A stretch of 33,198 bases of DNA. It comes from Neelides folsomi (taxonomy: Eukaryota > Arthropoda > Collembola > Neelipleona > Neelidae). The position numbers and the translations under genes are program-made. This document shows, one piece after another, positions 1 to 8,701 of this stretch. The notes below the pieces were generated by a model, which saw only the letters and a program-made list of their open reading frames with translations, searched no databases and was not told where the DNA came from. The stretch covers positions 1 to 33,198 of the forward strand of contig JAQGBZ010000549.1 in assembly GCA_034687125.1 (NCBI GenBank). The letters run 5' to 3'. How positions within the stretch are numbered: the first letter of the stretch is position 1; every line of letters begins with the position of its first letter.

Positions 1-275
1 CGACAAGATCAACCTTGATGCAACTTTTCACGGTATCAGCTGAAACGTTGATGCAACTGAATAGTAAATACCTTGTGTTTGAGGGGATCATTACAAAAAT
101 GATTTGACTTGCTTATAATTAGAAAGTGAAACTATTAAACATTCTACTATATGTATACAATTTTTATGATATTAATAAAAGCAATAAAATATTAGTTTAA
201 TTTAATTGAAAGTGATTTAACGAAATCAGTAATCGGGTAATAAGGAATAAATTTTTAATAATAAAGGAGTTGAGA
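1..275. other. Left edge, upstream region of the lipase gene
   Basis: No gene can be assigned. The plus-strand frame starting at base 3 is open from the window edge to a TGA at 102-104, so it could be the tail of an exon cut by the edge, but the minus strand is open here too and I recognise neither peptide. An 11-bp motif, ttgatgcaact, occurs twice (about 14-24 and 48-58). The rest is A+T-rich and presumably holds the lipase promoter; I see no clear TATA box. Confidence 0.3.
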
Positions 276-2477
276 ATGGAGGAAATAAAATGGTTGTTCG
301 TTCTTTTTATTCCCCAAGTCCTATCAACTTCACCAGAATTTCTTTTGCATCACATCGAACGAAACACTTTCCAATGTGCTATAAATTCCTGTGCTGATCT
401 TCCATACAGTGAAATTAAGATCAATGAATTATTCAAATCGAATCCTATTCTAAAATTAAATACGGTATATACTTAAATAATTTAATAAAAAGAAATGCAA
501 AAATATAATTTTTGTATCATTTTTTTAAAATTCAAGCAAGGTATTCTGGCACATCATAGATATGGAAGCACAAGATATAAAGTGATGACCGACGACAATT
601 ACACAATTGCACTGTTTCGGTTGCATGAAAAAAATAACAAAGAAGCAAAGTCTTGCCAAGGTGGCAGTGGCCCAATGCTGTTTGTTCATGGACTTACAGC
701 TAACAGTGATTGCTGGTTTGGGAATACAGCAGGGAACAATTTACGTAATAAGATAATAACATTAATTTTTTGAAATTAATCACAAGTAATCATTCACATG
801 TTTACATTTTTTAATGTTTGTTCTTTAATTGTTTTATAGCTGAATATTTTTGCGATAAAGGTTTTGATGTTTTTGTATTGAGTGTCAGAGGCACGAAATA
901 TTCGAAAGAACATAAATATTTAAATTACAAGGATTTCAATTCACCATATTGGGATTTTAGGTAATTATTAATTTTTTTAATAAAACTTATAGTACATACT
1001 AGAATATTAGTAAATCAACATTATAATTTATTTTATATTTTACTTATACTCATTAACTCAAAGTATTAGCATGTATTGTAATGTCTAGATGGCCACACTA
1101 TATTGTATATTAATGCCCCAATTAATTTTTATTTTATAGTAAGTAACGATAAAGTAACTTTCTCATATTCATATAAAATGAATCTTTTGTATACCCAATA
1201 CCATTATTATCAATATCATTAAGTTAATATCATTAAACTAAATTATAATCAATATCGGTTATAATAAATTTTATACATATTTCAGTTGGCATGAATTAGG
1301 AATCTATGATGTGGCTGCGAGTATCGATAAAATGCTTTTAGTCACAGGATTTGAACAAATTAATTATATTGGACACTCTCAAGGTACAACCGTCATATTA
1401 GTTTTAATGATCACAAGGCCCGAATATCAAAGAAAAATCAGAGCAGTTTCGTTGATGGGTCCAGCAGCCTACATGACTCAGTTGGGAGGAGATGGAGCGA
1501 CCGCTATATACGTTCTAGGGGCCACAAATGTGAGCAATAAATTATTAAAATGTCAAATGTGTAACTCTTTTTACGATATTATACTAAATATTATTAATTA
1601 TTTAATAAAGATCTAAGTTAAATTAATGGTTTTTTAAAGCCTATTGGGCCAGTTTCAGATCATCTTCACTTTATGTTTCCTGATCCTTTAGCCACTAATC
1701 CTACACGAGTCATTGTTCCTGCGATTTGCATGGCTGGATCAGTCAATCGGGCTATTTGTTCAACAGTTGGATTTGCCAGTTTTAGTTTTGATATTTGCGG
1801 AACAAATTGTGTATTATATAATCAAAATAATATTATATATTGTATAATCAAAAATAACATTAATTTTAATTTATTGTCAATGTCAATATATTACTTCTAT
1901 ATTTTTATGTTTCTTTTTACTAGTCGAGTATAGAATGGATTGTTGCAACAAGCCTTGATCAATCTCCATTGAAATCCCTGAATCACTACATGCAAGGAAG
2001 AGCAACTAATAGATTTGCTCATTACGATAATCGACTATTGGGACCAATTAAAAGTACACATTTAGGAGACGAAAAAACTAAGGACTATGACTTGAAAAAA
2101 GTTAAGGTTCCTCTGAGCATCCTATATGGAAAAAATGATTACTTTACATGGCCTAAAGTAATATTTTAATTAATATTACATTATTATTTATGTTATACAA
2201 ATCGATTTTTGAATTTCGCATAATGTAATATTCTTCTATATTTGAAAATATTATATTTTGTTTTAAGGATACGGAGAAAATGTTCAGAGAAATCAACGGC
2301 GAAAATGACAACGTTAATCAATTGGTATTTTACGCAAAGGAAAATGGCTATCCAGATTTTTATCATAATAGCTTTATCACTCATAGAAGAATTCGGGAAT
2401 TAGTTGGAAGAAAACTCAAAAAATTCTTTCGTTCACCCTTCATTAGAGGAGAAATGAATTCTAAATTTGTTTCGTAA
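276..2477 (+). CDS. Acid lipase, lysosomal/gastric type (AB-hydrolase), secreted
   Basis: Seven exons: 276-464, 537-744, 840-960, 1286-1529, 1640-1810, 1924-2157 and 2268-2477. They join in frame to 458 residues with GT-AG introns throughout. A hydrophobic N-terminus (about residues 5-17) looks like a signal peptide. The first domain has the lipase pattern of a 'Y.V.T.DNY.IALFR' strand, then the oxyanion loop FVHGLTANSDCW (His114-Gly115). The nucleophile elbow is GHSQG (Ser204); the charge-relay Asp is in YGKNDYF (Asp383) and the His in FYHNSF (His422). This is the complete triad of the LIPA/LIPF family, which hydrolyses triacylglycerols and cholesteryl esters in lysosomes or the gut lumen. 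The length is somewhat above the usual ~400. ATG 276 is chosen because it begins the signal peptide. An AATAAA lies about 80 bp past the stop. The exact substrate is not readable from the sequence. Confidence 0.93.
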
Positions 2478-2780
2478 TATGCATGCAATTCCTCTTTGAT
2501 AAATCTTAAATATATTCATATTCATAAGAGTAATATTGTAATACCTATGTAATAATGAATAAATAGTACTATTTTTACCTTCTGCAATATTTCTTTTACA
2601 GCAAGTTCTTGCAAATTGTTTCATGAAACAAATATTAATATTATTTTCATAATAATCCGCACCACAAGTTGGACTATTTTCTATCGTTGAACATTCAGTC
2701 GTATAACAAATCAATTCACTAACTGAAGTTTTTAGCAAAATGTATGAAATAAAAACTGTTAATGTTTTTTCAATTCTCAT
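2461..2780 (-). CDS. Small secreted Cys-rich protein (tentative)
   Basis: The minus frame from ATG 2780 starts MRIEKTLTVFISYILL, a good signal peptide, followed by a Cys-rich mature part: CYTTEC, TCG, NICF and TCCK. The preferred model has two exons, 2579-2780 and 2461-2504, separated by a 74-bp GT-AG intron typical of this window. It gives 81 residues with seven cysteines. Without splicing the frame runs on to 2433 with a non-Cys tail. Spacing in the spliced form is C-x4-C-x8-C-x11-C-x8-CC-x12-C. The early CY..EC and later CC faintly recall Ly6/uPAR proteins, but the pattern is too short to claim that. It is convergent with the lipase gene, and its last codons overlap the lipase 3' end on the other strand. 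Function unknown. Confidence 0.5.
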
Positions 2781-2807
2781 TTTTAATCTTTCATTTATGA
2801 AAACCAA

Positions 2808-3137
2808 AACGTAAATTGTAATATTATATGAGTATTATTGGTTTCAAATTGATCGTGTAAAAATTGTTATAAATACATAATCAGTGATTAAAATTAAAAT
2901 CGACATTCATTTACATTGTTTTCAAATAATAAGTGAATGATATGAAATGTCACATTTCAAGCATCATCAATTGTCAAATAGCGAATACAAAGAAATATAA
3001 CAAATAAATACATAACGATTGCAATAGATAACTTTAAGATAAGTCTAACAATCACTTTTAATGATGTTTTTTCCTTTAATTTCTATTTAAATATATTTAC
3101 AAAATAGTTAACATAAGAGAGTATGCTATACATATTT
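2808..3137. other. Intergenic, no gene seen
   Basis: A+T-rich spacer between two minus-strand genes: upstream of the small Cys-rich gene and downstream of the chitin-binding gene. No open frame with coding character and no clear promoter motif. Confidence 0.6.
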
Positions 3138-3838
3138 TTATGCACGGGAAGATTTCATTGTTCCTCTTCTAATTGCTGGTGGTCGAGTAGTTGTTGATGC
3201 TTTGGGGTGCATTGGTTCAATCTTTACAGGAATTGGTTTGGGCTTAATACAATCTTTTGATTTAGCTTTGTCCAATTTACAGGATGAAGAGTTTGGATCA
3301 AAAACATAATTCTCATCACATCCATAATGAGTCGGTTGTTTATAAAAGCATAAATAGTACTAAATATGAATTAAATATCAATGTATAAATTTTTAGTCTT
3401 TAAATTTAATAGTTTCATTGAACCTTTGTACAGTCTTCGGGATCCGGATAATATCCTTGACGGTTACAACTTATAGCTAAACAAAAATGTTAATTCAAAT
3501 TAAATTATATACTGTTTATAATCAATCAAGTATCTTTAAGTAATAAAAGTCAAACCGTAAGGACAAATGTCTTCGGGTATTTCCTTTCTTGATATGCATT
3601 CTTTCTTATCCGGATGAAAAGCAGTTCTTACTTGACATCCTCGAAGGAACGCGTGGCCCAAATGACATAGGAAATATGAAAGACAAGACTCGTCGGAAGA
3701 ATTCGGATAAAGAGACGTCAGTGGATCCCATGGACATCGAAATTTACCCTCGTCGTCTACAAACACCTCAGATTCACTTCCATGTACAAATGTAGTGAAG
3801 CTTAAATAAACAGTAAATAAACTTAACATAATTCTCAA
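3138..3838 (-). CDS. Secreted protein with two chitin-binding type-2 (peritrophin-A) domains
   Basis: Exons, minus strand: 3556-3838, 3424-3476 and 3138-3359; phases match and give 185 residues. Residues 1-20 are a signal peptide (MRIMLSLFTVYLSF...HG). Domain 1 has its six cysteines at 35, 52, 58, 68, 81 and 92 with the aromatic pattern of ChtBD2 (LYPNSSDESCLSYFLC). Domain 2 has cysteines at 98, 110, 116, 126, 139 and 149 (GYYPDPEDCTKYYLC, split across an intron). The tail from about 150 is Pro/Lys/Thr-rich and basic, ending KSSRA. Proteins of this kind bind chitin in the peritrophic matrix or cuticle; the small size and two domains resemble arthropod peritrophins or obstructor/CPAP-type proteins. 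Which of these it is cannot be told. ATG 3838 is the only start that keeps the signal peptide. Confidence 0.9.
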
Positions 3839-4192
3839 ATCTAGTAAGTATGAAATGCCATATTAAATGCATTGAAAAGTTATACAAACATGAGACATGA
3901 CTTCATGGCAAATTAAAAATTTCTTAACTATAGTAAACCAGTAAACTAGTCATCGCATATGTCTCATATTAAGGCACACTCAATATTGTCATTATATGTT
4001 ATAAAATTTTATTAATTATTAGTTATTACTACCATCATATTATACTGTATAATATTATTTTATTAATTACTTATTGTTATTATATTAGTAATTAAAATAA
4101 GAAAGTGTGTCAAATCAAAGTTCAAAATATTTATTGGAAATTTAAATAATGACTACATAAATGTTCAATTTAAGGGCTTTCAGTTCAATTAA
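3839..4192. other. Intergenic, no gene seen
   Basis: A+T-rich spacer between the chitin-binding gene and the 3' end of the first calaxin-like gene, both on the minus strand. The part from about 4010 to 4100 is a run of simple TA/TTAT sequence. Nothing else is recognisable. Confidence 0.6.
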
Positions 4193-5453
4193 TTACTTAT
4201 GCCCCATTACAGAGATATTGAAGGTGGAGGCAGAATGGAGCATTGAATGTCCATGTCCTGAATGATGTCTTGCCAAATGATGACCAATCTCATCATCTGA
4301 GTCCAAATGATGATGAGGGCCATTGCCTCCGAAATGAACACCTTCATCATCGTGTGTCGGATCGTCGTCTGCGTGTTCCAATTTATTTGGGGCCCAAAGT
4401 GACATCGGGGTTGATTTGAAAATGCTGCTCTTCGAGGGAGGAAGAGCTTTCTCCGCCCAGTGAGTTCCCCATTTGGCTGTGAAAGAACGATGGTCTTTCG
4501 TGATGGTGAACAACATGGGAATGATCCGATGTTCTTCTACAAGACATTGACCAAAGGACTCGAGAAGCAAAGGATCTTTGTAAACCGCGGTGCGGTAATC
4601 TTTAAATGTTATAAGACCGTCTTTGTCAGTATCCAGAAGTTTGTGGGCCATGTCGATGACTTCTCTCTCGCCCTCGTCCATCTCGTCAAGTGGAAGACCC
4701 CAACCAGGGAGCAAACAACCTTTTAAGCGACCTTCTAATTCATGCTTGGTCAAAGATCCATCACCGTTCTACACATTTAATATATATTTGTATAATTTGT
4801 ATATTACAGTATTATTATTAAGATACTATTATTACTGTACGAAATTATTTATACTAATTTTAAAGCATTTTTCTAATAAATTATATTGTTGAATTTACCA
4901 CATCAAAAATGCGATAGCAAAATTTAATGAGTTCCTCTACAGTTCCACGGAACATCAAAGACAATCCTTGAACAAACTCTAATTCTTCAATCTAAAAAAT
5001 GTTCAAATTGATCCAACGAATGTATTTTTTAATAAATAAAATTTTAATTTAACTAATAACGCATTTATAAACTTACAATCCCATCACTGTTAATATCAAA
5101 AGCGTGGAAAATAAGGTCGAGCATTTGATCATCAGTGATTCCAAATACTGAATGTAGAATTTCTCTAAAGAAATGCCGATCAACTTCTCCTTCCCGGTTT
5201 TCAATTGTATAAAAGAAGTTGAGCAGGACCATAGCCTTTTCAAATATGAATGAATTAAAATAATGACTTGTTGAAATATTAGCACTTACAGGACTTGTCG
5301 GAATAGTGTAATTAAATTTTAAATTACCTCTGGATAAGAAAAATGGGTGATTTCGTCACAAACCACAGCTTGTTGGTGTAGATGAAGCTTCGAGAATTTG
5401 AATCCGTTTCTCATATGAACCACAGGATTATGTGTCCTGTGTGATATTGACAT
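4193..5453 (-). CDS. Calaxin-like (EFCAB1 family) EF-hand protein with His-rich C-terminal tail
   Basis: Exons, minus strand: 5328-5453, 5077-5235, 4899-4991 and 4193-4768, all phase 0, 317 residues. Three canonical EF loops are intact: residues 89-100 (DINSDGIIEELE), 125-136 (DVNGDGSLTKHE) and 172-183 (DTDKDGLITFKD). The stretch FREILHSVFGITDD before EF1, GLSLMFRGTVEEL between EF1 and EF2, and LLLESFGQCL after EF3 are the hallmarks of calaxin/EFCAB1, a calcium sensor of the outer-dynein-arm docking apparatus in cilia and flagella. In an arthropod this would suggest sperm axonemes or sensory cilia. Calaxin proper is about 210 residues; here about 110 extra follow EF3, ending in Asp/His-rich sequence (HHLARHHSGHGHS). 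It is head to head with a sister gene at 5841 and shares its intron positions. Confidence 0.9.
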
Positions 5454-5840
5454 ACTGAATCAATATATTTAATACGACCTAAAAGCTTTTAAATATTTGC
5501 AAAAATTTTAATCAACGCAATCTAACATTAATCTAATAAATCCTATGGGCTAATACTAAAATATTGCAAAATAGAATATTTTTATTTCAAATTCCAATTT
5601 GCGTATATTTCAATTAAGAATTTTAAATATCCAAGGATTTCAAAAACTTTGAAAATAGGATTCAAGAGGATTAGAGGAATGAAGAAACTAAATTTTTTTT
5701 TGTGTTTTAAATTTTTGTATTCTAAATTTTTGTGATTAATTAATTAACTCACAAATTTTTGTTATTCATTTAATCATCGATTTATAAAAAATCAAGTGAT
5801 TTATTTGCAATTTGATTTTCTCTTCATATTCATATTCAAA
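5454..5840. other. Shared upstream region of two divergent calaxin-like genes
   Basis: 387 bp separate the two start codons, so this segment probably holds a bidirectional promoter or two back-to-back promoters. It is strongly A+T-rich with poly-T near 5690. No convincing TATA box with a matching initiator is seen. The promoter role is inferred from geometry only. Confidence 0.45.
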
Positions 5841-7059
5841 ATGATTGCAGTAAAAGAAACGAAAAGCCGATTTACTAAACATAGGAAAATGTTTAAGCAT
5901 ATCAATCTAGCGGAACAATTGTGTTCAGCTTCCCATTTCGCCTTAGATGAGGTTCATATTCAATTCATTTTTTCAATATAACTACATATATATAATTAGA
6001 TTAGGTAATTGTCAATTAAGAAAAATTAATGAATGAATGATGCAGTGCCTTCGGTTGATCCTCATCCACACTGAAATTACAAAGCGTGGGCCTTTCGACA
6101 GACTCAGATTCCGCGAAATCTTCCATGCAACTTTTGACATCACTGAAGACATCTCGACAACAATTCAAGCGTAATTTTATTAAAACATAGATTGTATTTT
6201 GCATCAGTTTTATTGTTTAATAAACAGTTAAAGTTAACATTTAAAGTTTGTAACATTTAAAGTAAACACATTTCTGCTTAATTATATATAAAATAATTTT
6301 ACAGATTGATCCGAAAGAATGGATTTCAGGACTTTCGATTCTATTTAGAGGGAATGCGGAGGAATTGATCCGATTTTGTTATTGCATTTATGACATGGTT
6401 AACAATTCAATTATTTTTCTAAAATTATGATCATGTCAAACTAACTTTAAATATTCTTATTTTTCTTATAAAAAACTTCAAATATGGTTTTTTTAAATAC
6501 AAAGAACGGCGATCGGGCTTTGACGAGAGAAGAAATCGCTGCTTGTCTCAAAGGTTGCATCTTTCCCGGCTACGGGGTCGACGCTGATGAATTGGGTGAA
6601 GTTGAGCGAGACGTTGTCGACACTGCTCTCCGCCTTGTGGACACTGACAAAAACGGTCTTCTCACAAAAGAAGACTTCCGTACAGCTGTCCATTCCGATC
6701 CGCTTTTGATCCAAGCTCTTGGGAATTGCATTCCTTCGAATAAGTCCACTGCTCGATTCCTGGCCGTGATCACGGACAATTACAGAGCTCACACTGGGAC
6801 ATATGGAGCCACATGGGACAAATTTAAAGACCAACAAATCAGCACTTCGCTCACTTCCATCTTTACACTTACAGGAAAGAAGAGGAGCGTGACGAAGAAG
6901 TCTCCCTTTGATTACGAGAGTTTTTACAAAGCCCATGAGGGCGGAGATACCACAATCCCGGGTCAGCATAGAAAAAGCACCAGCCATTTGAAAAACCCAT
7001 TAAGAAGCGCATCAATGTTAAATACAAATGTCATTCATCACCCTGCTCCGGCCGATTAA
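5841..7059 (+). CDS. Calaxin-like EF-hand paralogue, EF1 damaged (possible pseudogene)
   Basis: Recognisable exons: 5841-5951, 6046-6170, 6305-6397 and 6505-7059. The last two correspond exactly to exons 3 (93 nt in both) and 4 of the gene at 4193-5453. Exon 2 (FREIFHATFDITED) stops before the part coding the first EF loop, and no D-x-N-x-D-G sequence exists in any frame before 6304. With the visible GT donor at 6171, exon 2 ends in phase 2 while exon 3 needs phase 0, so the frame breaks. A non-standard GC donor at 6169 would restore it, giving 293 residues without an EF1 loop. EF2 spans exons 3/4 (DM then NGDRALTREE) and has Arg where Gly is normally at loop position 6. EF3 (DTDKNGLLTKED) is canonical. 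The C-terminus is Ser/Thr/basic and lacks the sister's His-rich tail. The 185-codon last exon is clean, so a diverged working gene remains possible. Confidence 0.72.
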
Positions 7060-7668
7060 TATTATTAATATTTACATCCATACTTCAAATTAAGTTTTGT
7101 CTAATTGCAAATTGAAATAAAATATGATTTTTCTACCGATAAGATCAATTATAATTGTCTATTAACCATTATAGCATTTACCTATTGGATTGTGATTGAT
7201 TTTAGTGATTGTGACTAATGTTTGCTATGAATATCCTTTAGCTCGGAAGAAGGATACTTTGTGGCTCAACCTATGTCTATATCATAAAACCAATATTTCA
7301 TTACCATCAATAAACCCTGCATGGAAGATTTGCACGCCGTTTGAAAATACAATCACTTTTTCCCTTTCATTTTCATTTTTCATTTCATCTTTTCATCTTC
7401 ATCTTCATTCTCATTCTATTTATTATTCCAATTTGACGTCTTGAAAAAGATCAAACAAAATTTTTAATTGTAAAGATCCATTTCAAGTTTTAATAATAGT
7501 TATTTGAACAAGAGTGTCTGACTGCAGAATATATTTTACATTTTTGTGATATTTGGCCATTCATCTAAAGAAGGCAATTTTAATTTACTTTTTAATGTGG
7601 CTAAATTAATTTTGTATTTATTTGTTTTAATAAATGTTCATTGCGAACTTCACTTATTTTATTTATAG
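7060..7668. other. Intergenic with a pyrimidine-rich tract
   Basis: An AATAAA for the preceding gene lies near 7116. From about 7356 to 7420 the plus strand is almost pure pyrimidine with CTT/CATT-type repeats, which explains the open frame that passes through it. No gene is supported. The last part before 7669 may be an intron or 5' UTR of the next gene, since the ATG there directly follows an AG. Confidence 0.5.
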
Positions 7669-8145
7669 ATGAACTTCGGGAAATTGCAAGGGGACCATGC
7701 CGTAGATGGAGCGAAACGATTAAAAGAGTTAAGAGGGTTAAAGAGTGACCTGCTTCGACACAAAAACGCCTATTATTTACTTCAGTCAAATATAGGTATT
7801 TTACATAATTAATTTGAGCCCAATTAAATGAATTATTTTGGAACCGATCCTCATCCATCATGGAAAACCTTTTATATAATATTACTTTGATGTTAGAGTT
7901 AGATGAATGATTAAATAAAAATAGTATAATAATATTAAAATAATATTTGATCATTTTTAGACCAAAAGACTTCTACGAAACTGGATAGTCCTAATGAACA
8001 GTGTGAGCTGATTGCCTTAGGAAAATTGGATTTGAGACAGGATATTGAAAAGAAATGTGAATTCTCACTGGGCCAAATGGACCGTTTAATTGCCAAGTTC
8101 AACGAGCTTAAAAATATTGGAGAAGAGAAGAAGCGTGCGAATTAA
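7669..8145 (+). CDS. Short predicted helical protein, unknown function
   Basis: Two exons, 7669-7795 and 7961-8145, join in phase 1 to a 103-residue protein starting MNFGKLQGDHAVDGAKRLKE. Both exons are clearly richer in coding-type codons than their surroundings. The product is charged, with Leu spaced in heptad-like fashion in both halves (KRLKELRGLKSDLLRHKN and GQMDRLIAKFNELKNI), which suggests coiled coil. It has no signal peptide or membrane segment. The ATG directly follows TATAG and an in-frame stop precedes it, so the true start may lie in an unseen upstream exon joined at 7668. I do not recognise the family; small subunits of cytoskeletal, kinetochore or trafficking complexes have this look, but that is a guess. 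Confidence 0.6.
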
Positions 8146-8701
8146 TTAAACCTGGAATAAGGCAATTCTAAATTCTAATATAATATAATTATACTTAATG
8201 TAAAATTGTTTAATCTTTGATTAAAAATAATCAATAGATAAAATGACTACATAAATTCAGTTATTTGCAGTCGTATTCGGTCGCATTGTATTTACGCATT
8301 GACCTCAATCAAAAAATTTATGAGTGATTGATAAAGAATGGTTTTATATTATCCTAAAGTTATGTAGTTATTATTGTGTCCATTATTGTATAATTATCTA
8401 TTACAAAGGCTGACAAGGCTTGCTATAAATCCCTTTTTCCACTTTTCCAATCTTTCTACTGTTATTTTAAAATTATTGATATGATATACCCAATTGTTTC
8501 CAGTGGATCAAGTGGAGATTTTCTTAATTTTATACATTCCTCTTTCTCTATTTCCTTTAAAACATTTTAAAATTGTAGATCTATTGTATCTTAATTAAGT
8601 ATATCTAAATAATGAGTACTTAGCAAGAACGTTTGTTATGTGAAGGATAATATACATTATATTAATATTACAATAAATAAATAACAAATTTTATTAAACT
8701 A
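8146..8701. other. Intergenic, convergent gene ends
   Basis: Spacer between the 3' end of the short helical protein (+) and the 3' end of the beta-galactosidase (-). A+T-rich. No open frame with coding character and no repeats noted. Confidence 0.6.

Noticed and set aside
1..104. C-terminal exon of a chemoreceptor or other gene at the left edge
   Set aside because: The open frame is only 33 codons, both strands are open, and no motif is decisive.
3589..3795. Plus-strand open frame of 68 codons
   Set aside because: Antisense to the chitin-binding exon, whose signal peptide and cysteine pattern explain the sequence.
4460..4892. Two plus-strand open frames
   Set aside because: Antisense to exon 4 of the calaxin-like gene and its intron; no independent support.
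6169..6304. A GC-AG intron rescuing the calaxin-like paralogue
   Set aside because: It would restore the frame, but the context CAA|GCGTAA is a poor GC donor; kept only as an alternative that needs transcript evidence.
6493..6987. Long minus-strand open frame (164 codons) over the plus-strand calaxin-like exon
   Set aside because: It is antisense to a G+C-richer exon with clear EF-hand homology; no family resemblance or splice context of its own.
7196..7444. Plus-strand frame of 82 codons
   Set aside because: Most of it is the translated pyrimidine-rich CATT/CTT tract at about 7356-7420.
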